From positions 1 through 35,237 of the forward strand of contig NZ_MPZN01000035.1 of NCBI RefSeq assembly GCF_002936985.1: a DNA stretch of 35,237 nt, written 5' to 3'. The stretch comes from Microterricola pindariensis (GTDB lineage Bacteria > Actinomycetota > Actinomycetes > Actinomycetales > Microbacteriaceae). Below are positions 16,982 to 24,813 of this stretch, in pieces; position 1 is the first letter of the stretch, and every line of letters starts with the position of its first letter. The position numbers and the translations under genes were made by a program. The notes below the pieces were generated by a model that had not been told where the DNA came from, ran no database searches, and worked only from the letters and a program-made list of their open reading frames with translations.

Positions 16982-17770
16982 GTGCAGTCGATAGTGCGGG
17001 CGGAAGAACTCGCCCTCAACGCGGGCCGCGGCCGGGTCTACGGACCGTTCAGCGCCGAGATCGGTGACGGCCTCACCGTCATCAGCGGCCAGGCCGGCAG
17101 TGGGCGCACCAGCCTGCTGCTCACCCTCGCCGGGCGCATGAAGGCGAGCTCCGGCAGCCTCACCGTTCTCGGGCGCGAGCTGCCCCGCAAGGCGCGTGCC
17201 GTGCAGAAGGAGACGGCCATCGCCGGATTCCACGACATCGACACGCTCGAGGAATCGGTCACGATCGGCGCCGCCATCCGCGAGCGCCAGGCCTGGCTCT
17301 CGCCCTGGTGGCGCAACATTCCCCGGGCGGATGACGCCACCGTGCGCCGTGTCTGCCTGCCTGTCTTCGGCGCACCGGGGGAGCCCGGTGCCACCCCGCT
17401 CCCGACGGCGGCCACCCTCGTCTGGGACCTCGACGAGACGCAGACCGCGCTGTTCCGCACCGCCCTCGCCCTGATGAGCGGCCCGCGCATTCTGTTCTTC
17501 GACCAGGTCGAGCAGCTGCAGTCGCCCTCAGCCCGTTCTGTGCTCTGGGCGCGCCTGGACGCGCTCGGCCGCGGTGCGGCGGGGCGGCCGGCAACGGCCG
17601 TGGTGGCATCCGTCGCCGCCCCGGACACCGTGATCTGGCAGCAGCTGGGCCTCGCGCCCCAGGTGCTCCAGCAGGCCGCCAACGCGCCGGCCGGCCCGCG
17701 CGCCGCGCAGCCAGCAAGCACTCCCGCCGACGTCGACGGCCTCTCTGAACTCACGAAGGAGCTCGCCTGA
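16982..17770 (+). CDS. ABC-type ATPase with altered motifs, partner of the second YhgE protein
   Basis: A 262-residue ABC-like nucleotide-binding protein. Walker A is GQAGSGRTS (36-44), with Arg where Lys is near-invariant. The usual stretch follows (LAGRMKASSGSLTVLG). Walker B is RILFFDQ (Asp 174), with Gln in place of the catalytic Glu. The LSGGQ signature is not recognisable; the preceding segment reads WDLDETQTALFRTAL. It may bind nucleotide, but efficient hydrolysis is doubtful. The GTG start at 16982 follows GGAAGGA by six bases. Its stop overlaps the next start (TGATG), so it is coupled to the YhgE gene. It is a less decayed counterpart of the gene in the leftward arm. Confidence 0.78.
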   Translation: MQSIVRAEELALNAGRGRVYGPFSAEIGDGLTVISGQAGSGRTSLLLTLAGRMKASSGSLTVLGRELPRKARAVQKETAIAGFHDIDTLEESVTIGAAIRERQAWLSPWWRNIPRADDATVRRVCLPVFGAPGEPGATPLPTAATLVWDLDETQTALFRTALALMSGPRILFFDQVEQLQSPSARSVLWARLDALGRGAAGRPATAVVASVAAPDTVIWQQLGLAPQVLQQAANAPAGPRAAQPASTPADVDGLSELTKELA

Positions 17771-19860
17771 TGCTCGCCGTTCTCTCTCCCGGCACAGAAC
17801 TGAAGCGCTTCCGCAAGGGAGTGATGCCGAAGATCGCCGTCGCCGTGCTGCTGTTCATCCCGCTGATCTACGGCGCCCTCTACCTCTGGGCGTTCTGGGC
17901 CCCCACCGACGAGCTGAAGAACCTGCCCGTCGCGCTCGTCAACGAAGATGTCGGAGCCGTCAACGACGGCGAGCGCATCACCGCCGGCAACGATGTTGTC
18001 GACAACCTGCTCGACGGCGGAGACCTCAGCTGGCAGGTGACGGATGCCGCGGACGCCCAGACCGGCGTCGCCGCCGGCGACTACTACTTCTCGGTCACCA
18101 TCCCGGCCGACTTCTCGGCCAACGCCATCTCGGTCGGCACAGACACCCCCACCGCGGCCGTTGTCGACGTGAACTACAACGACGCGAACAGCTTCCTCGC
18201 CTCGACGCTCGGCACCTCGGCGATGGCGCAGCTGCGCTCCGCCGTGGGCGCCGAGATCGGCGAGCAGGCGGCCAACGCCGTGCTCGTCGGCCTGAACGAC
18301 GCCGGTGACGGCATCCGCAGCGCCGCCGACGGCGCCACGACGCTGGCCGACGGCCTGAGCACCGCCCGTGACGGCGCGGGCACCCTCATCGTCGGGCTGG
18401 GCTCGCTGGCCGATGGCGCGGTGTCGCTGGATGATGGCGCGGCCCGCCTCTCCGAGGGGGCCGCGAGCCTCTCCGGCGGCCTGGCCACCCTCAACAGCGG
18501 GGCCGGCACCCTCGCCGCGAAGTCTGGCGACCTCGTCGCCGGCGCCAACTCCCTCGCCGGCGGCATGCAGGCGGCGGCCGACGGTGCGGCAACTCTCGCC
18601 GACAAGTCGCAGCAGCTCACTGCTGGCGCCGACACCATCGCCGGGGGCACGGCGGCACTCGCCGCCGGCGCCGGCCAGGTCTCCGGCGGCATCGACGAGC
18701 TCGTCGCCGCCATGCAGGCCGCCCCGGCCGGCACCCCGGCCAGCGCGTTCCTGCCCAGCCTGCAGAAGCTGCAGGCCGGTGCGACCGAACTGGGCAGCCA
18801 GAGCGCGGGTGCAGCCGCCCAGGTGCAGGGCTACGCCGGTTTGAGCGCCCAGTTCACGGCCGGCGTCGGAGAGCTCTCCAGCCAGCTCGGCGCGGGCGCC
18901 CCCGGCGCCGCCCAACTCGCCGACGGCGCAGCTCAGCTGTCGGCCGGGGCCGCGCAGCTGGCCGACGGTGTCTCCACCGCGGCATCCGGCGCATCGACAC
19001 TCGCCGACGGCGCCGCCACGCTGAGCGCCGGAACAGGCACCCTCGTCGACGGCAGCGGCCAGCTCGTCGAGGGCGGCACCGCTCTCGAGGAGGGCGCGGG
19101 CCTGCTCGCCGACGGCAGCCAGGAACTGGCGCAGAAGCTCGGCGAGGGCGGCGACGCCATCCCCGCGATGAGCTCGGCCGACGTCGATGCGAAGGCCGGC
19201 GTGCTCGCCGAGCCCGTCGCGCTCGATGAGAGCTGGCAGAACAAGTCGGAGGGCTTCGGCGAGGGCTTCGCCCCGTTCTTCATCGCCCTGGCCACCTTCG
19301 TCGGCGCGCTCATCACCTGGCTGATCCTGCGGGCCCTGCCGACGCGTGCCCTCGCGGCCGGAGCCAGCGGCATCCGCGCCGTCATGACGGGCTTCCTGCC
19401 CGCCGTGGCGATCGGTGCCGGCCAGGTCGTGATCATGGTGCTGGTGCTCGTCTACGGCATCGGTCTGCAGCCGCAGTACTGGTTGGCCACCTCGGCCTTC
19501 ATGTTCCTGGTCACGCTCGCCTTCCTCGCGCTGCAGCAGATGTTCATCATCCTGCTCGGCACGGCGGCCGGCCGCGTGGTGAGCCTGGTCCTGCTGATGC
19601 TGATGCTGACCTCCTCCGGTGGCACCTACCCGGTCGAGACGACACCGGCGTTCTTCCAGGCGCTGCACCCCTGGATGCCGGCCTCCTACGTGGTCAGCGG
19701 ACTGCGCGAGCTGATCACCGGCGGCGTGGACTCTAGACTGTGGATCTCGGTGCTCGTGCTCGCTGGCATCCTCGTCGGCTCGCTCGCAGTCAGCGCGTGG
19801 AGTGCAGGCAAGCAGCGCATGTTCACCATCGCCAAGCTGCACCCCGAGCTGTCGATCTAG
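17770..19860 (+). CDS. YhgE/Pip-family ABC-2-like membrane protein, second copy
   Basis: Membrane protein of 696 residues, paralogous to the leftward YhgE protein. The N-terminal helix (about 22-42, ending YGALYLWAFWAPTDE) precedes an extracytoplasmic domain with YYFSVTIPADFSANA and NYNDANSFLASTLG. The Ala/Gly-rich region (about 175-465) repeats phrases of the type LADGAATLSAGTGTL many times and is likely a long helical hairpin or coiled coil. About five C-terminal membrane helices complete an ABC-2-type permease. It probably pairs with the upstream ATPase-like protein. The TetR gene follows after 33 bases, so the likely operon is ATPase-YhgE-TetR. Confidence 0.88.
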   Translation: MLAVLSPGTELKRFRKGVMPKIAVAVLLFIPLIYGALYLWAFWAPTDELKNLPVALVNEDVGAVNDGERITAGNDVVDNLLDGGDLSWQVTDAADAQTGVAAGDYYFSVTIPADFSANAISVGTDTPTAAVVDVNYNDANSFLASTLGTSAMAQLRSAVGAEIGEQAANAVLVGLNDAGDGIRSAADGATTLADGLSTARDGAGTLIVGLGSLADGAVSLDDGAARLSEGAASLSGGLATLNSGAGTLAAKSGDLVAGANSLAGGMQAAADGAATLADKSQQLTAGADTIAGGTAALAAGAGQVSGGIDELVAAMQAAPAGTPASAFLPSLQKLQAGATELGSQSAGAAAQVQGYAGLSAQFTAGVGELSSQLGAGAPGAAQLADGAAQLSAGAAQLADGVSTAASGASTLADGAATLSAGTGTLVDGSGQLVEGGTALEEGAGLLADGSQELAQKLGEGGDAIPAMSSADVDAKAGVLAEPVALDESWQNKSEGFGEGFAPFFIALATFVGALITWLILRALPTRALAAGASGIRAVMTGFLPAVAIGAGQVVIMVLVLVYGIGLQPQYWLATSAFMFLVTLAFLALQQMFIILLGTAAGRVVSLVLLMLMLTSSGGTYPVETTPAFFQALHPWMPASYVVSGLRELITGGVDSRLWISVLVLAGILVGSLAVSAWSAGKQRMFTIAKLHPELSI

Positions 19861-19893
19861 CCCACCCCAGCCACACAGAACGGATGATGCCCC

Positions 19894-20550
19894 ATGGGTC
19901 GCTCCAGCGGAACGAAACGCGCCATTCTCGACGCGGCCCTCGAGCTGGCGGCGACCAGGGGCATCACCGGCACCACCATGGATGACGTCGCCGAGCGCGC
20001 CGGCGTCGCCAAGGGCAGCCTGTACTACAACTTCAGCTCGAAGGACCAGCTGTTCGAGGCGCTCCTCGAGGAGGGCGTCGGCGCGCTCGCCGAGAACCTG
20101 CGGGCCGCCCGCGGCACCCTCGTCGGCTGGGAGGCCATCGAGGCGCTGGTGGGGGCACTGCTCGACCGGATCGCCGCAAACGCCTCGCTGGCCAAGCTGA
20201 TGGCGAGCGAGATCTTCCGCACCGATCGGGCCTGGCAGAAGACCCTGTTCGCGCTGCGGCACGAGGCGCTCGCCGTCTTCGCCGAGGCCATCGCCGAGGC
20301 CAACTCCCCGGCGAGCGAGCCCGGCGCGCAGCTGTCTGGCGCGCAGCTGTCTGGCGCGCAGCCGTCTGGCGCGCAGGGCGCGGATGCCGGCGCCCCGGCA
20401 TCCGGAACGAGCACGATCATGGCGGCCAGTGTGTTCGGCGCCGTGCTGATGTCGGGGCTGGAGTGGCTCGTGTTCGAGCCGGAGCGCGGTCGCGACGAGG
20501 TCGCCGACGCGATCCTCGCCTCGCTGAGCGGGGCCTTCGCGCCTCGCTAA
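19894..20550 (+). CDS. TetR-family transcriptional regulator of the YhgE divergon
   Basis: DNA-binding repressor of 218 residues. The N-terminal TetR helix-turn-helix spans about 7-55 (ILDAALELAATRGITGTTMDDVAERAGVAKGSLYYNF...). The helical ligand-binding domain carries an unusual low-complexity insert (GAQLS x2, GAQPS, GAQ) before the last helices. It is last in the rightward operon, 33 bases after the YhgE gene, preceded by a weak GGATGA. Autoregulation through the palindrome at 16928-16941 is likely. The ligand is unknown; relatives next to YhgE or efflux genes usually sense membrane-active compounds. Confidence 0.88.
   Translation: MGRSSGTKRAILDAALELAATRGITGTTMDDVAERAGVAKGSLYYNFSSKDQLFEALLEEGVGALAENLRAARGTLVGWEAIEALVGALLDRIAANASLAKLMASEIFRTDRAWQKTLFALRHEALAVFAEAIAEANSPASEPGAQLSGAQLSGAQPSGAQGADAGAPASGTSTIMAASVFGAVLMSGLEWLVFEPERGRDEVADAILASLSGAFAPR
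20323..20376 (+). repeat. 15-base tandem repeat inside the TetR gene
   Basis: About 3.6 copies of GGCGCGCAGCTGTCT (20323-20337, 20338-20352, 20353-20367 with one change, partial to 20376) encode the peptide GAQLS repeatedly. The first two copies are identical, which indicates recent slippage-type expansion. Every unit is in frame. Confidence 0.9.
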
Positions 20551-20841
20551 CGCGAACCCCGCGCGGGCGCCCTCCCTCTCCCACGTCTGCTCGTGGGTGG
20601 CCTCCCTCTTCCACGGTGGCTCGAGGGAGCGCCAGCGACCGAAGCCAACCCCCGTGAAATCGCCCGCCGCGGCATCCATCCGCCACAAATGGTTCAGGAT
20701 CGCGCTCATCGTGAGCATTCTCTGGCGAACGGATGACGGCACGCCGCGCTCGCCATGCGGAGCGCGGCCCAGGGGGCCCGCCACGGGCTTCGGACCGTAG
20801 GCTTGCGGTGACCTCCTTGGCCGATCAGCAGAAAGCACGCC
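20551..20841 (+). promoter_or_regulatory. Structured 291-base intergenic region and corA promoter
   Basis: No credible gene is present. It holds several inverted repeats: CCCACG-6-CGTGGG near 20579-20598, CTCCCTC/GAGGGAG near 20601-20628, GCTCA-tcg-TGAGC near 20704-20716 and a perfect 9-base stem GCCGCGCTC/GAGCGCGGC (20743-20751 with 20760-20768). The first ones probably end the TetR operon. TAGGCT at 20798-20803 is a good -10 candidate, giving a leader of about 32 bases before the corA ATG. No Mg2+-riboswitch (M-box) sequence was recognised. Confidence 0.45.
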
Positions 20842-21945
20842 ATGCCACAACGACAGCACGACGGATCGACTCCGCGGCGCGGCGGGCTGTTCCGGCGCGG
20901 GAGCGTCGGCGCCACCCCCGCCGCCCCGGGCACGACGCGCCGCACCACCTACGTCGTGGACGGCCGGTTGACCAGCGCGCCGCCGCACACCTCGATCGCT
21001 GACGCGCTGCGGTTCTCCCAGGAGGAGCCCGGCCGCATCGCGCTCTGCCTGTTCCCCGACCCAACGGTCGCCGACATCGCGGAACTGGCCGACGCCTGGG
21101 GGCTGCACCCGGTGCTCGTCGAAGACCTGCAGGTCGCCGGCCAGCGTCCCAAACTGGAGCGCTACGGCGATGTGCTCTTCCTCGTGGTGCGGTCGGCGCG
21201 CTACGTGGATGAGGCGGAAGAGGTCGACTTCTCCGAGTTCCACGTGCTCGTGCGCCCGAACTCGGTGGCGGTGCTCTGCCAGGACGGCCGATGGGTCGAC
21301 GGCTCGGATGACGCCACGCTGCCGCGCAACGCCGAGACCGCCGATCACACGCTGCTCGACGACTCCGAGCTGCTGGGGCTCGGGCCGGAGGCGGTCGTCT
21401 ACCGGCTGCTGGACGTGATCGTCGACGGCTACACCCCGGTGCTGCGCGGCCTCGCGATCGACCGGGAGCAGATCGAGCGGCAGGTGTTCAGTGGCGACGC
21501 CGCCGTCGCCGAGCGCATCTACCGGCTGAGCCAGGAGGTCATCGACCTGCGGCACGCGACCTCCTCGCTGGTGGATGTGGTGGCGGCGCTGCGGAAGGGC
21601 TTCGACCGCTACGGGATCCCCGAGGCGCTGCAGACGTACCTGCAGGATGTGGCCGACCACCTGACGTTGGTCGATGGGCGCGTCTCGGAGCTGCGCGATT
21701 CCCTCTCGCAGATCTTGAACGTGAACGCGACGCTGGTCTCCCAGCGGCAGAACGAGGACATGAAGAAGATCTCGGGCTGGGCCGCCATCCTGTTCGCGCC
21801 GACCCTGATCGCCGCCGTCTACGGCATGAACTTCGACAACATGCCTGAGCTGCACTGGGCCCTCGGCTACCCGCTCGCGGTCGGCGCCATGATCGCGTTC
21901 GCCGCGGGGCTCTACATCACCTTCAAACGCAAGAAGTGGATGTAG
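20842..21945 (+). CDS. CorA-family Mg2+/Co2+ transporter
   Basis: Pentameric divalent-cation channel of the cytoplasmic membrane, 367 residues. The C-terminal pair of helices has the hallmark YGMNFDNMPEL loop, which is the selectivity filter, and ends in the basic tail KRKKWM. The long N-terminal cytoplasmic funnel domain is complete (VEDLQVAGQRPKLERYGDVLFLVV is typical). The first 25 residues are basic and poorly conserved. An in-frame stop upstream rules out a longer product in this reading frame. A recognisable ribosome-binding site is weak (AGAAAG). It is transcribed alone. Confidence 0.92.
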   Translation: MPQRQHDGSTPRRGGLFRRGSVGATPAAPGTTRRTTYVVDGRLTSAPPHTSIADALRFSQEEPGRIALCLFPDPTVADIAELADAWGLHPVLVEDLQVAGQRPKLERYGDVLFLVVRSARYVDEAEEVDFSEFHVLVRPNSVAVLCQDGRWVDGSDDATLPRNAETADHTLLDDSELLGLGPEAVVYRLLDVIVDGYTPVLRGLAIDREQIERQVFSGDAAVAERIYRLSQEVIDLRHATSSLVDVVAALRKGFDRYGIPEALQTYLQDVADHLTLVDGRVSELRDSLSQILNVNATLVSQRQNEDMKKISGWAAILFAPTLIAAVYGMNFDNMPELHWALGYPLAVGAMIAFAAGLYITFKRKKWM

Positions 21946-21996
21946 CCCGCCCCGTCCATCCGAGACTCCTTAACCGGGTGTTGGAGCTGGGCGCGA

Positions 21997-22010
21997 TAAG
22001 GTGGAGTGTG
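21997..22010 (+). promoter_or_regulatory. Probable leaderless promoter of the DUF3151-purA operon
   Basis: TAAGGT (21997-22002) lies five bases before the GTG at 22008. Read as GATAAG the gap is seven. The AAGGTGGAG stretch could alternatively act as a ribosome-binding site. Confidence 0.45.
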
Positions 22011-22520
22011 ACTGGCGACGACTCGCTCGGCTCTGCCGAGACTGAACTGCCCGACGTGCCCGCTGTGCGCGAGGCGCTCGCTTCAGCGAATCGTGACGAG
22101 GTCGCAGACCTCGCGCTCCGGCATCCGGAGTCCCCACTCGTCTGGGCCGAGCTCTCTGACATCGCCCACGCCGACGGCCGCCTCGTCGACGCCTACGCCT
22201 ATGCGGTCGTCGCCCACGCGCGCGGCCTCGAGGCCTTGGACGCCGCGGGCTGGCGCCCCGGCGACCGCGCGTCCTGGCAGCACCGCGCCAACCGCGGCGC
22301 CCTGCGCGCCGCCTACGCCCTGCGGCGCGCGGCCAGCGCGATCGGCGCGCACGATGAGGCCGACCGGCTCGGCGACTTCCTGCAGGGGCTCGACCCGGAG
22401 GCCGTGGAGCGGATCGAGATGAAGTACACCACCACCCAGCTCTTGCCGGTGATCACACCCGAGATGCTCGCGGCGACGCAGCCGCCCACTGAAGCCTTTG
22501 TCATCCGAGGAGAGGACTAG
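22008..22520 (+). CDS. DUF3151-domain protein upstream of purA
   Basis: A 170-residue soluble protein of unknown function, conserved in actinobacteria (DUF3151). It is helical and Ala-rich and resembles TPR-type proteins: ALASANRDEVADLALRHPESPLVWAELSDIA, then SWQHRANRGALRAAYALRRAASAIGAHDEADRLGDFLQGLDP. The GTG start at 22008 (VTGDDSLG) was preferred to the upstream ATG at 21936 because conservation expected for the family begins after it and a -10 element abuts it. purA begins six bases after its stop, with purA's ribosome-binding site inside its last codons, so the two are co-transcribed. No purine-related activity can be claimed from sequence. Confidence 0.8.
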   Translation: MTGDDSLGSAETELPDVPAVREALASANRDEVADLALRHPESPLVWAELSDIAHADGRLVDAYAYAVVAHARGLEALDAAGWRPGDRASWQHRANRGALRAAYALRRAASAIGAHDEADRLGDFLQGLDPEAVERIEMKYTTTQLLPVITPEMLAATQPPTEAFVIRGED

Positions 22521-22526
22521 CAACAC

Positions 22527-23813
22527 ATGCCAGCAATCGTTTTGATCGGCGCCCAATGGGGCGACGAGGGCAAGGGCAAGGCGACCGACCTGCTCGGTTC
22601 CCGTGTCGACTACGTGGTCAAGTTCAACGGCGGCAACAACGCCGGCCACACGGTGGTCGTCGGCACCGAGAAGTACGCGCTGCACCTGCTGCCCTCCGGC
22701 ATCCTGACCCCGAACGTCACGCCCGTCATCTCCAACGGCGTCGTTGTCGACATCGAGGTGCTGTTCGAGGAGCTCGACGCCCTCGAGTCGCGCGGCGTCG
22801 ACGTCTCCAAGCTCAAGGTGAGCGCGAACGCGCACGTCATCACCCAGTACCACCGCACGCTCGACAAGGTCACCGAGCGCTTCCTCGGCAAGCGCCAGAT
22901 CGGCACCACCGGGCGCGGCATCGGCCCGAGCTACGCCGACAAGATCAACCGCGTCGGCATCCGCATCCAGGACCTCTTCGACGAGAACATCCTGCGCCAG
23001 AAGGTCGAGGGAGCCCTCGACCAGAAGAACCACCTGCTGGTCAAGGTCTACAACCGCCGCGCCATCTCCGTCGACGAGATCGTCGACGAGCTGCTCAGCT
23101 ACGCCGAGCGCCTGCGCCCGATGGTCGACGACACCGCGCTCACGCTGCACAAGGCGCTCGAAGACGGCAAGACCGTGCTGTTCGAGGGCGGCCAGGCGAC
23201 GATGCTGGATGTCGACCACGGCACCTACCCGTTCGTCACCTCGTCGAACGCGACCTCGGGCGGCGCCGTCACGGGCTCCGGCATCGCGCCGAACAAGATC
23301 GACCGCGTCATCGCCGTCGTCAAGGCGTACACGACCCGCGTGGGCGCCGGCCCGTTCCCGACCGAGCTGTTCGACGAGTCCGGCGAGTTCCTGCGCGCCA
23401 ACGGCTTCGAGTTCGGCACCACCACCGGCCGCCCGCGCCGCTGTGGCTGGTACGACGCCCCGATCGCCCGCTACACGGCGCGCATCAACGGTGTCACCGA
23501 CTTCGTGCTCACCAAGCTCGACGTGCTCACCGGCCTCCCGACCATCCCGGTCTGCGTCGCCTACGACGTCGACGGCGTGCGCCACGAGGAAGTGCCGGTC
23601 TCGCAGTCCGACTTCCACCACGCCACCCCGATCTACGAGGAGTTCCCCGGCTGGACCGAGGACATCACGGGTGCGCGCACATTCGAAGACCTGCCGAAGA
23701 ACGCGCAGGACTACGTGCTCGCGATCGAGGCCATCAGCGGCTCGCGCATCTCGGTGATCGGCGTCGGCCCCGGCCGCGACGAGATCATCGTGCGCCACGA
23801 CCTGATCGACTAG
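22527..23813 (+). CDS. purA: Adenylosuccinate synthetase
   Basis: Cytoplasmic enzyme joining IMP and aspartate with GTP to form adenylosuccinate, the first committed step to AMP. The 428-residue protein is full length. It has the N-terminal GTP-binding loop [14 protein letters not shown] (8-21) with catalytic Asp and the phosphate-binding GKGK. Further motifs are [54 protein letters not shown] and the C-terminal GVGPGRDE. The ATG at 22527 follows GGAGAGGA. It is the second gene of the DUF3151-purA pair and is followed by a strong hairpin terminator. Confidence 0.98.
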   Translation: MPAIVLIGAQWGDEGKGKATDLLGSRVDYVVKFNGGNNAGHTVVVGTEKYALHLLPSGILTPNVTPVISNGVVVDIEVLFEELDALESRGVDVSKLKVSANAHVITQYHRTLDKVTERFLGKRQIGTTGRGIGPSYADKINRVGIRIQDLFDENILRQKVEGALDQKNHLLVKVYNRRAISVDEIVDELLSYAERLRPMVDDTALTLHKALEDGKTVLFEGGQATMLDVDHGTYPFVTSSNATSGGAVTGSGIAPNKIDRVIAVVKAYTTRVGAGPFPTELFDESGEFLRANGFEFGTTTGRPRRCGWYDAPIARYTARINGVTDFVLTKLDVLTGLPTIPVCVAYDVDGVRHEEVPVSQSDFHHATPIYEEFPGWTEDITGARTFEDLPKNAQDYVLAIEAISGSRISVIGVGPGRDEIIVRHDLID

Positions 23814-23832
23814 TCGCTCGGCTCTGCTTCAC

Positions 23833-23876
23833 CGGATGCCGGTGCCTCCCGTTCACGCGGGCGGCGCCGGCATCCG
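23833..23876 (+). terminator. purA terminator hairpin
   Basis: Arms 23833-23851 and 23858-23876 pair at 17 of 19 positions (one mismatch is a G-U wobble in RNA), beginning CGGATGCCGG and closing a six-base loop. It starts 19 bases after the purA stop. No T-run follows, as is common in actinobacterial terminators. Confidence 0.75.
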
Positions 23877-23917
23877 CCGTTAACGCCGGTACGCCACCCC
23901 GTACGCGCCGCGTGCCC

Positions 23918-23985
23918 GCGCATCGAAAAGCAAGAAAATGCTCCAAATGCGGAGTTTTGGCGCGTTTTCTTGCTTCTCGATGCGC
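23918..23985. repeat. Long imperfect inverted repeat (hairpin B)
   Basis: Arms 23918-23938 and 23965-23985 pair at 20 of 21 positions. The 26-base loop contains its own small hairpin (CTCC...GGAG). It lies between the convergent purA and TauE/SafE genes. Its arm starts CATCGA and contains AAGAAAATGC, and resembles hairpin C at 33532-33591. It may act as a bidirectional terminator or be a dispersed repeat. Confidence 0.8.
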
Positions 23986-24004
23986 GGGGCGGGGCGGGGC
24001 GGGG
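23986..24004 (+). other. G-quadruplex motif, four G4 tracts
   Basis: GGGG occurs at 23986, 23991, 23996 and 24001 with single-C loops, a textbook intramolecular G-quadruplex pattern. It directly follows hairpin B and ends five bases before the TauE/SafE stop codon. The G-rich strand is the purA sense strand. Confidence 0.75.
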
Positions 24005-24009
24005 CCCCG

Positions 24010-24750
24010 TCAGGGCAGCAGTTTGAGCGTGCCGTCGATGAGGGCGACGGCACCGCCCGCGTAGGCGATCCAGATCACGGCGACGCGGGCCGCATGGTGG
24101 CTGATGCGGGTGTGCAGCAGCTCGCCGAGCCCGAGGCCGGCGACGAGGGCGACGACGACGAACACCCAGCTCGCGGCATCCAGCGCCGGAAGGGTGCCGC
24201 CGGAGAACGCGAACTTGGTGAGCAGCGACGTCGAGCCGATCAGGACGAAGTACGGCTGCAGCGTCGCCGCGAACTGCGCCTGCGGCCAGCGGGTCAGCAC
24301 CGCGTAGACGCTGAGGGCCGGGCCGCCTACGCCGGCCGCCGTGTTCATGAACCCGGATGCCGCCCCGGCGACGATCGCCGCCGGCCGGCGGGGCACGGTC
24401 TGCGCGGTGCGGGTGACGACGAGCGACACGGTGAGCGCGGCGATCACGAGCACGCCGACGCCGATCTGCAGCTGCGGCCCGGCGAGGTTTGCGGCCAGCA
24501 GCGAGCCGGGCACGATCGCCAGCAGGGCGGGCACCGCCAGCCAGGCCAGGGTGCGCCACTCGATGTGCCGCCAGACGCGGGGGATGATCAGCAGCGAGGA
24601 GAGCACCCCGCAGAGGTTGACGATGAGCACGCCGTCGAAGGGGCCGAGGATGATGACGAGCGCGGGGGAGACCACGAGTGCGAAGCCCATCCCGGTGATG
24701 CGTTGGGCGAAGGCGCCGACCAGAACAGAGACGACGACCAGAGCGAGCAT
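24010..24750 (-). CDS. TauE/SafE-family anion permease
   Basis: Integral membrane protein of 246 residues, probably exporting sulfite or other sulfur-containing or organic anions; the family does not allow a firm substrate. It shows the duplicated TauE/SafE architecture: GMGFALVVSPALVIILGP after the first helix and its counterpart GFMNTAAGVGGPALSVYAV in the second half, with seven to eight helices. The start at 24750 follows TACGCT by exactly six bases, so it is leaderless and separate from the upstream symporter operon, whose last stop is 64 bases away. No sulfur-metabolism gene is adjacent. Confidence 0.88.
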   Translation of the reverse strand: MLALVVVSVLVGAFAQRITGMGFALVVSPALVIILGPFDGVLIVNLCGVLSSLLIIPRVWRHIEWRTLAWLAVPALLAIVPGSLLAANLAGPQLQIGVGVLVIAALTVSLVVTRTAQTVPRRPAAIVAGAASGFMNTAAGVGGPALSVYAVLTRWPQAQFAATLQPYFVLIGSTSLLTKFAFSGGTLPALDAASWVFVVVALVAGLGLGELLHTRISHHAARVAVIWIAYAGGAVALIDGTLKLLP

Positions 24751-24762
24751 CGCTCCAGCGTA
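24748..24762 (-). promoter_or_regulatory. Leaderless promoter of the TauE/SafE gene
   Basis: On the minus strand TACGCT (24762-24757) is followed by six bases and the ATG at 24750. The rest of the gap to the symporter gene (to 24813) holds only a direct repeat of GGGCGGGCGC. Confidence 0.55.
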
Positions 24763-24813
24763 CTGGGCGGCCAGAACCCGGGCGGGCGCTGTCCGGGCGG
24801 GCGCCCCTCGCCG

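Noticed and set aside
20551-20841. Possible M-box or other Mg2+ riboswitch before corA
   Set aside because: No conserved riboswitch core could be recognised, and the probable transcription start leaves a leader of only about 32 bases.
17038-21855. A 1605-codon minus-strand frame across the YhgE, TetR and CorA genes
   Set aside because: It runs opposite several well-supported genes and their intergenic gaps, with low-complexity Arg/Gly/Glu-rich translation and no recognisable motif.
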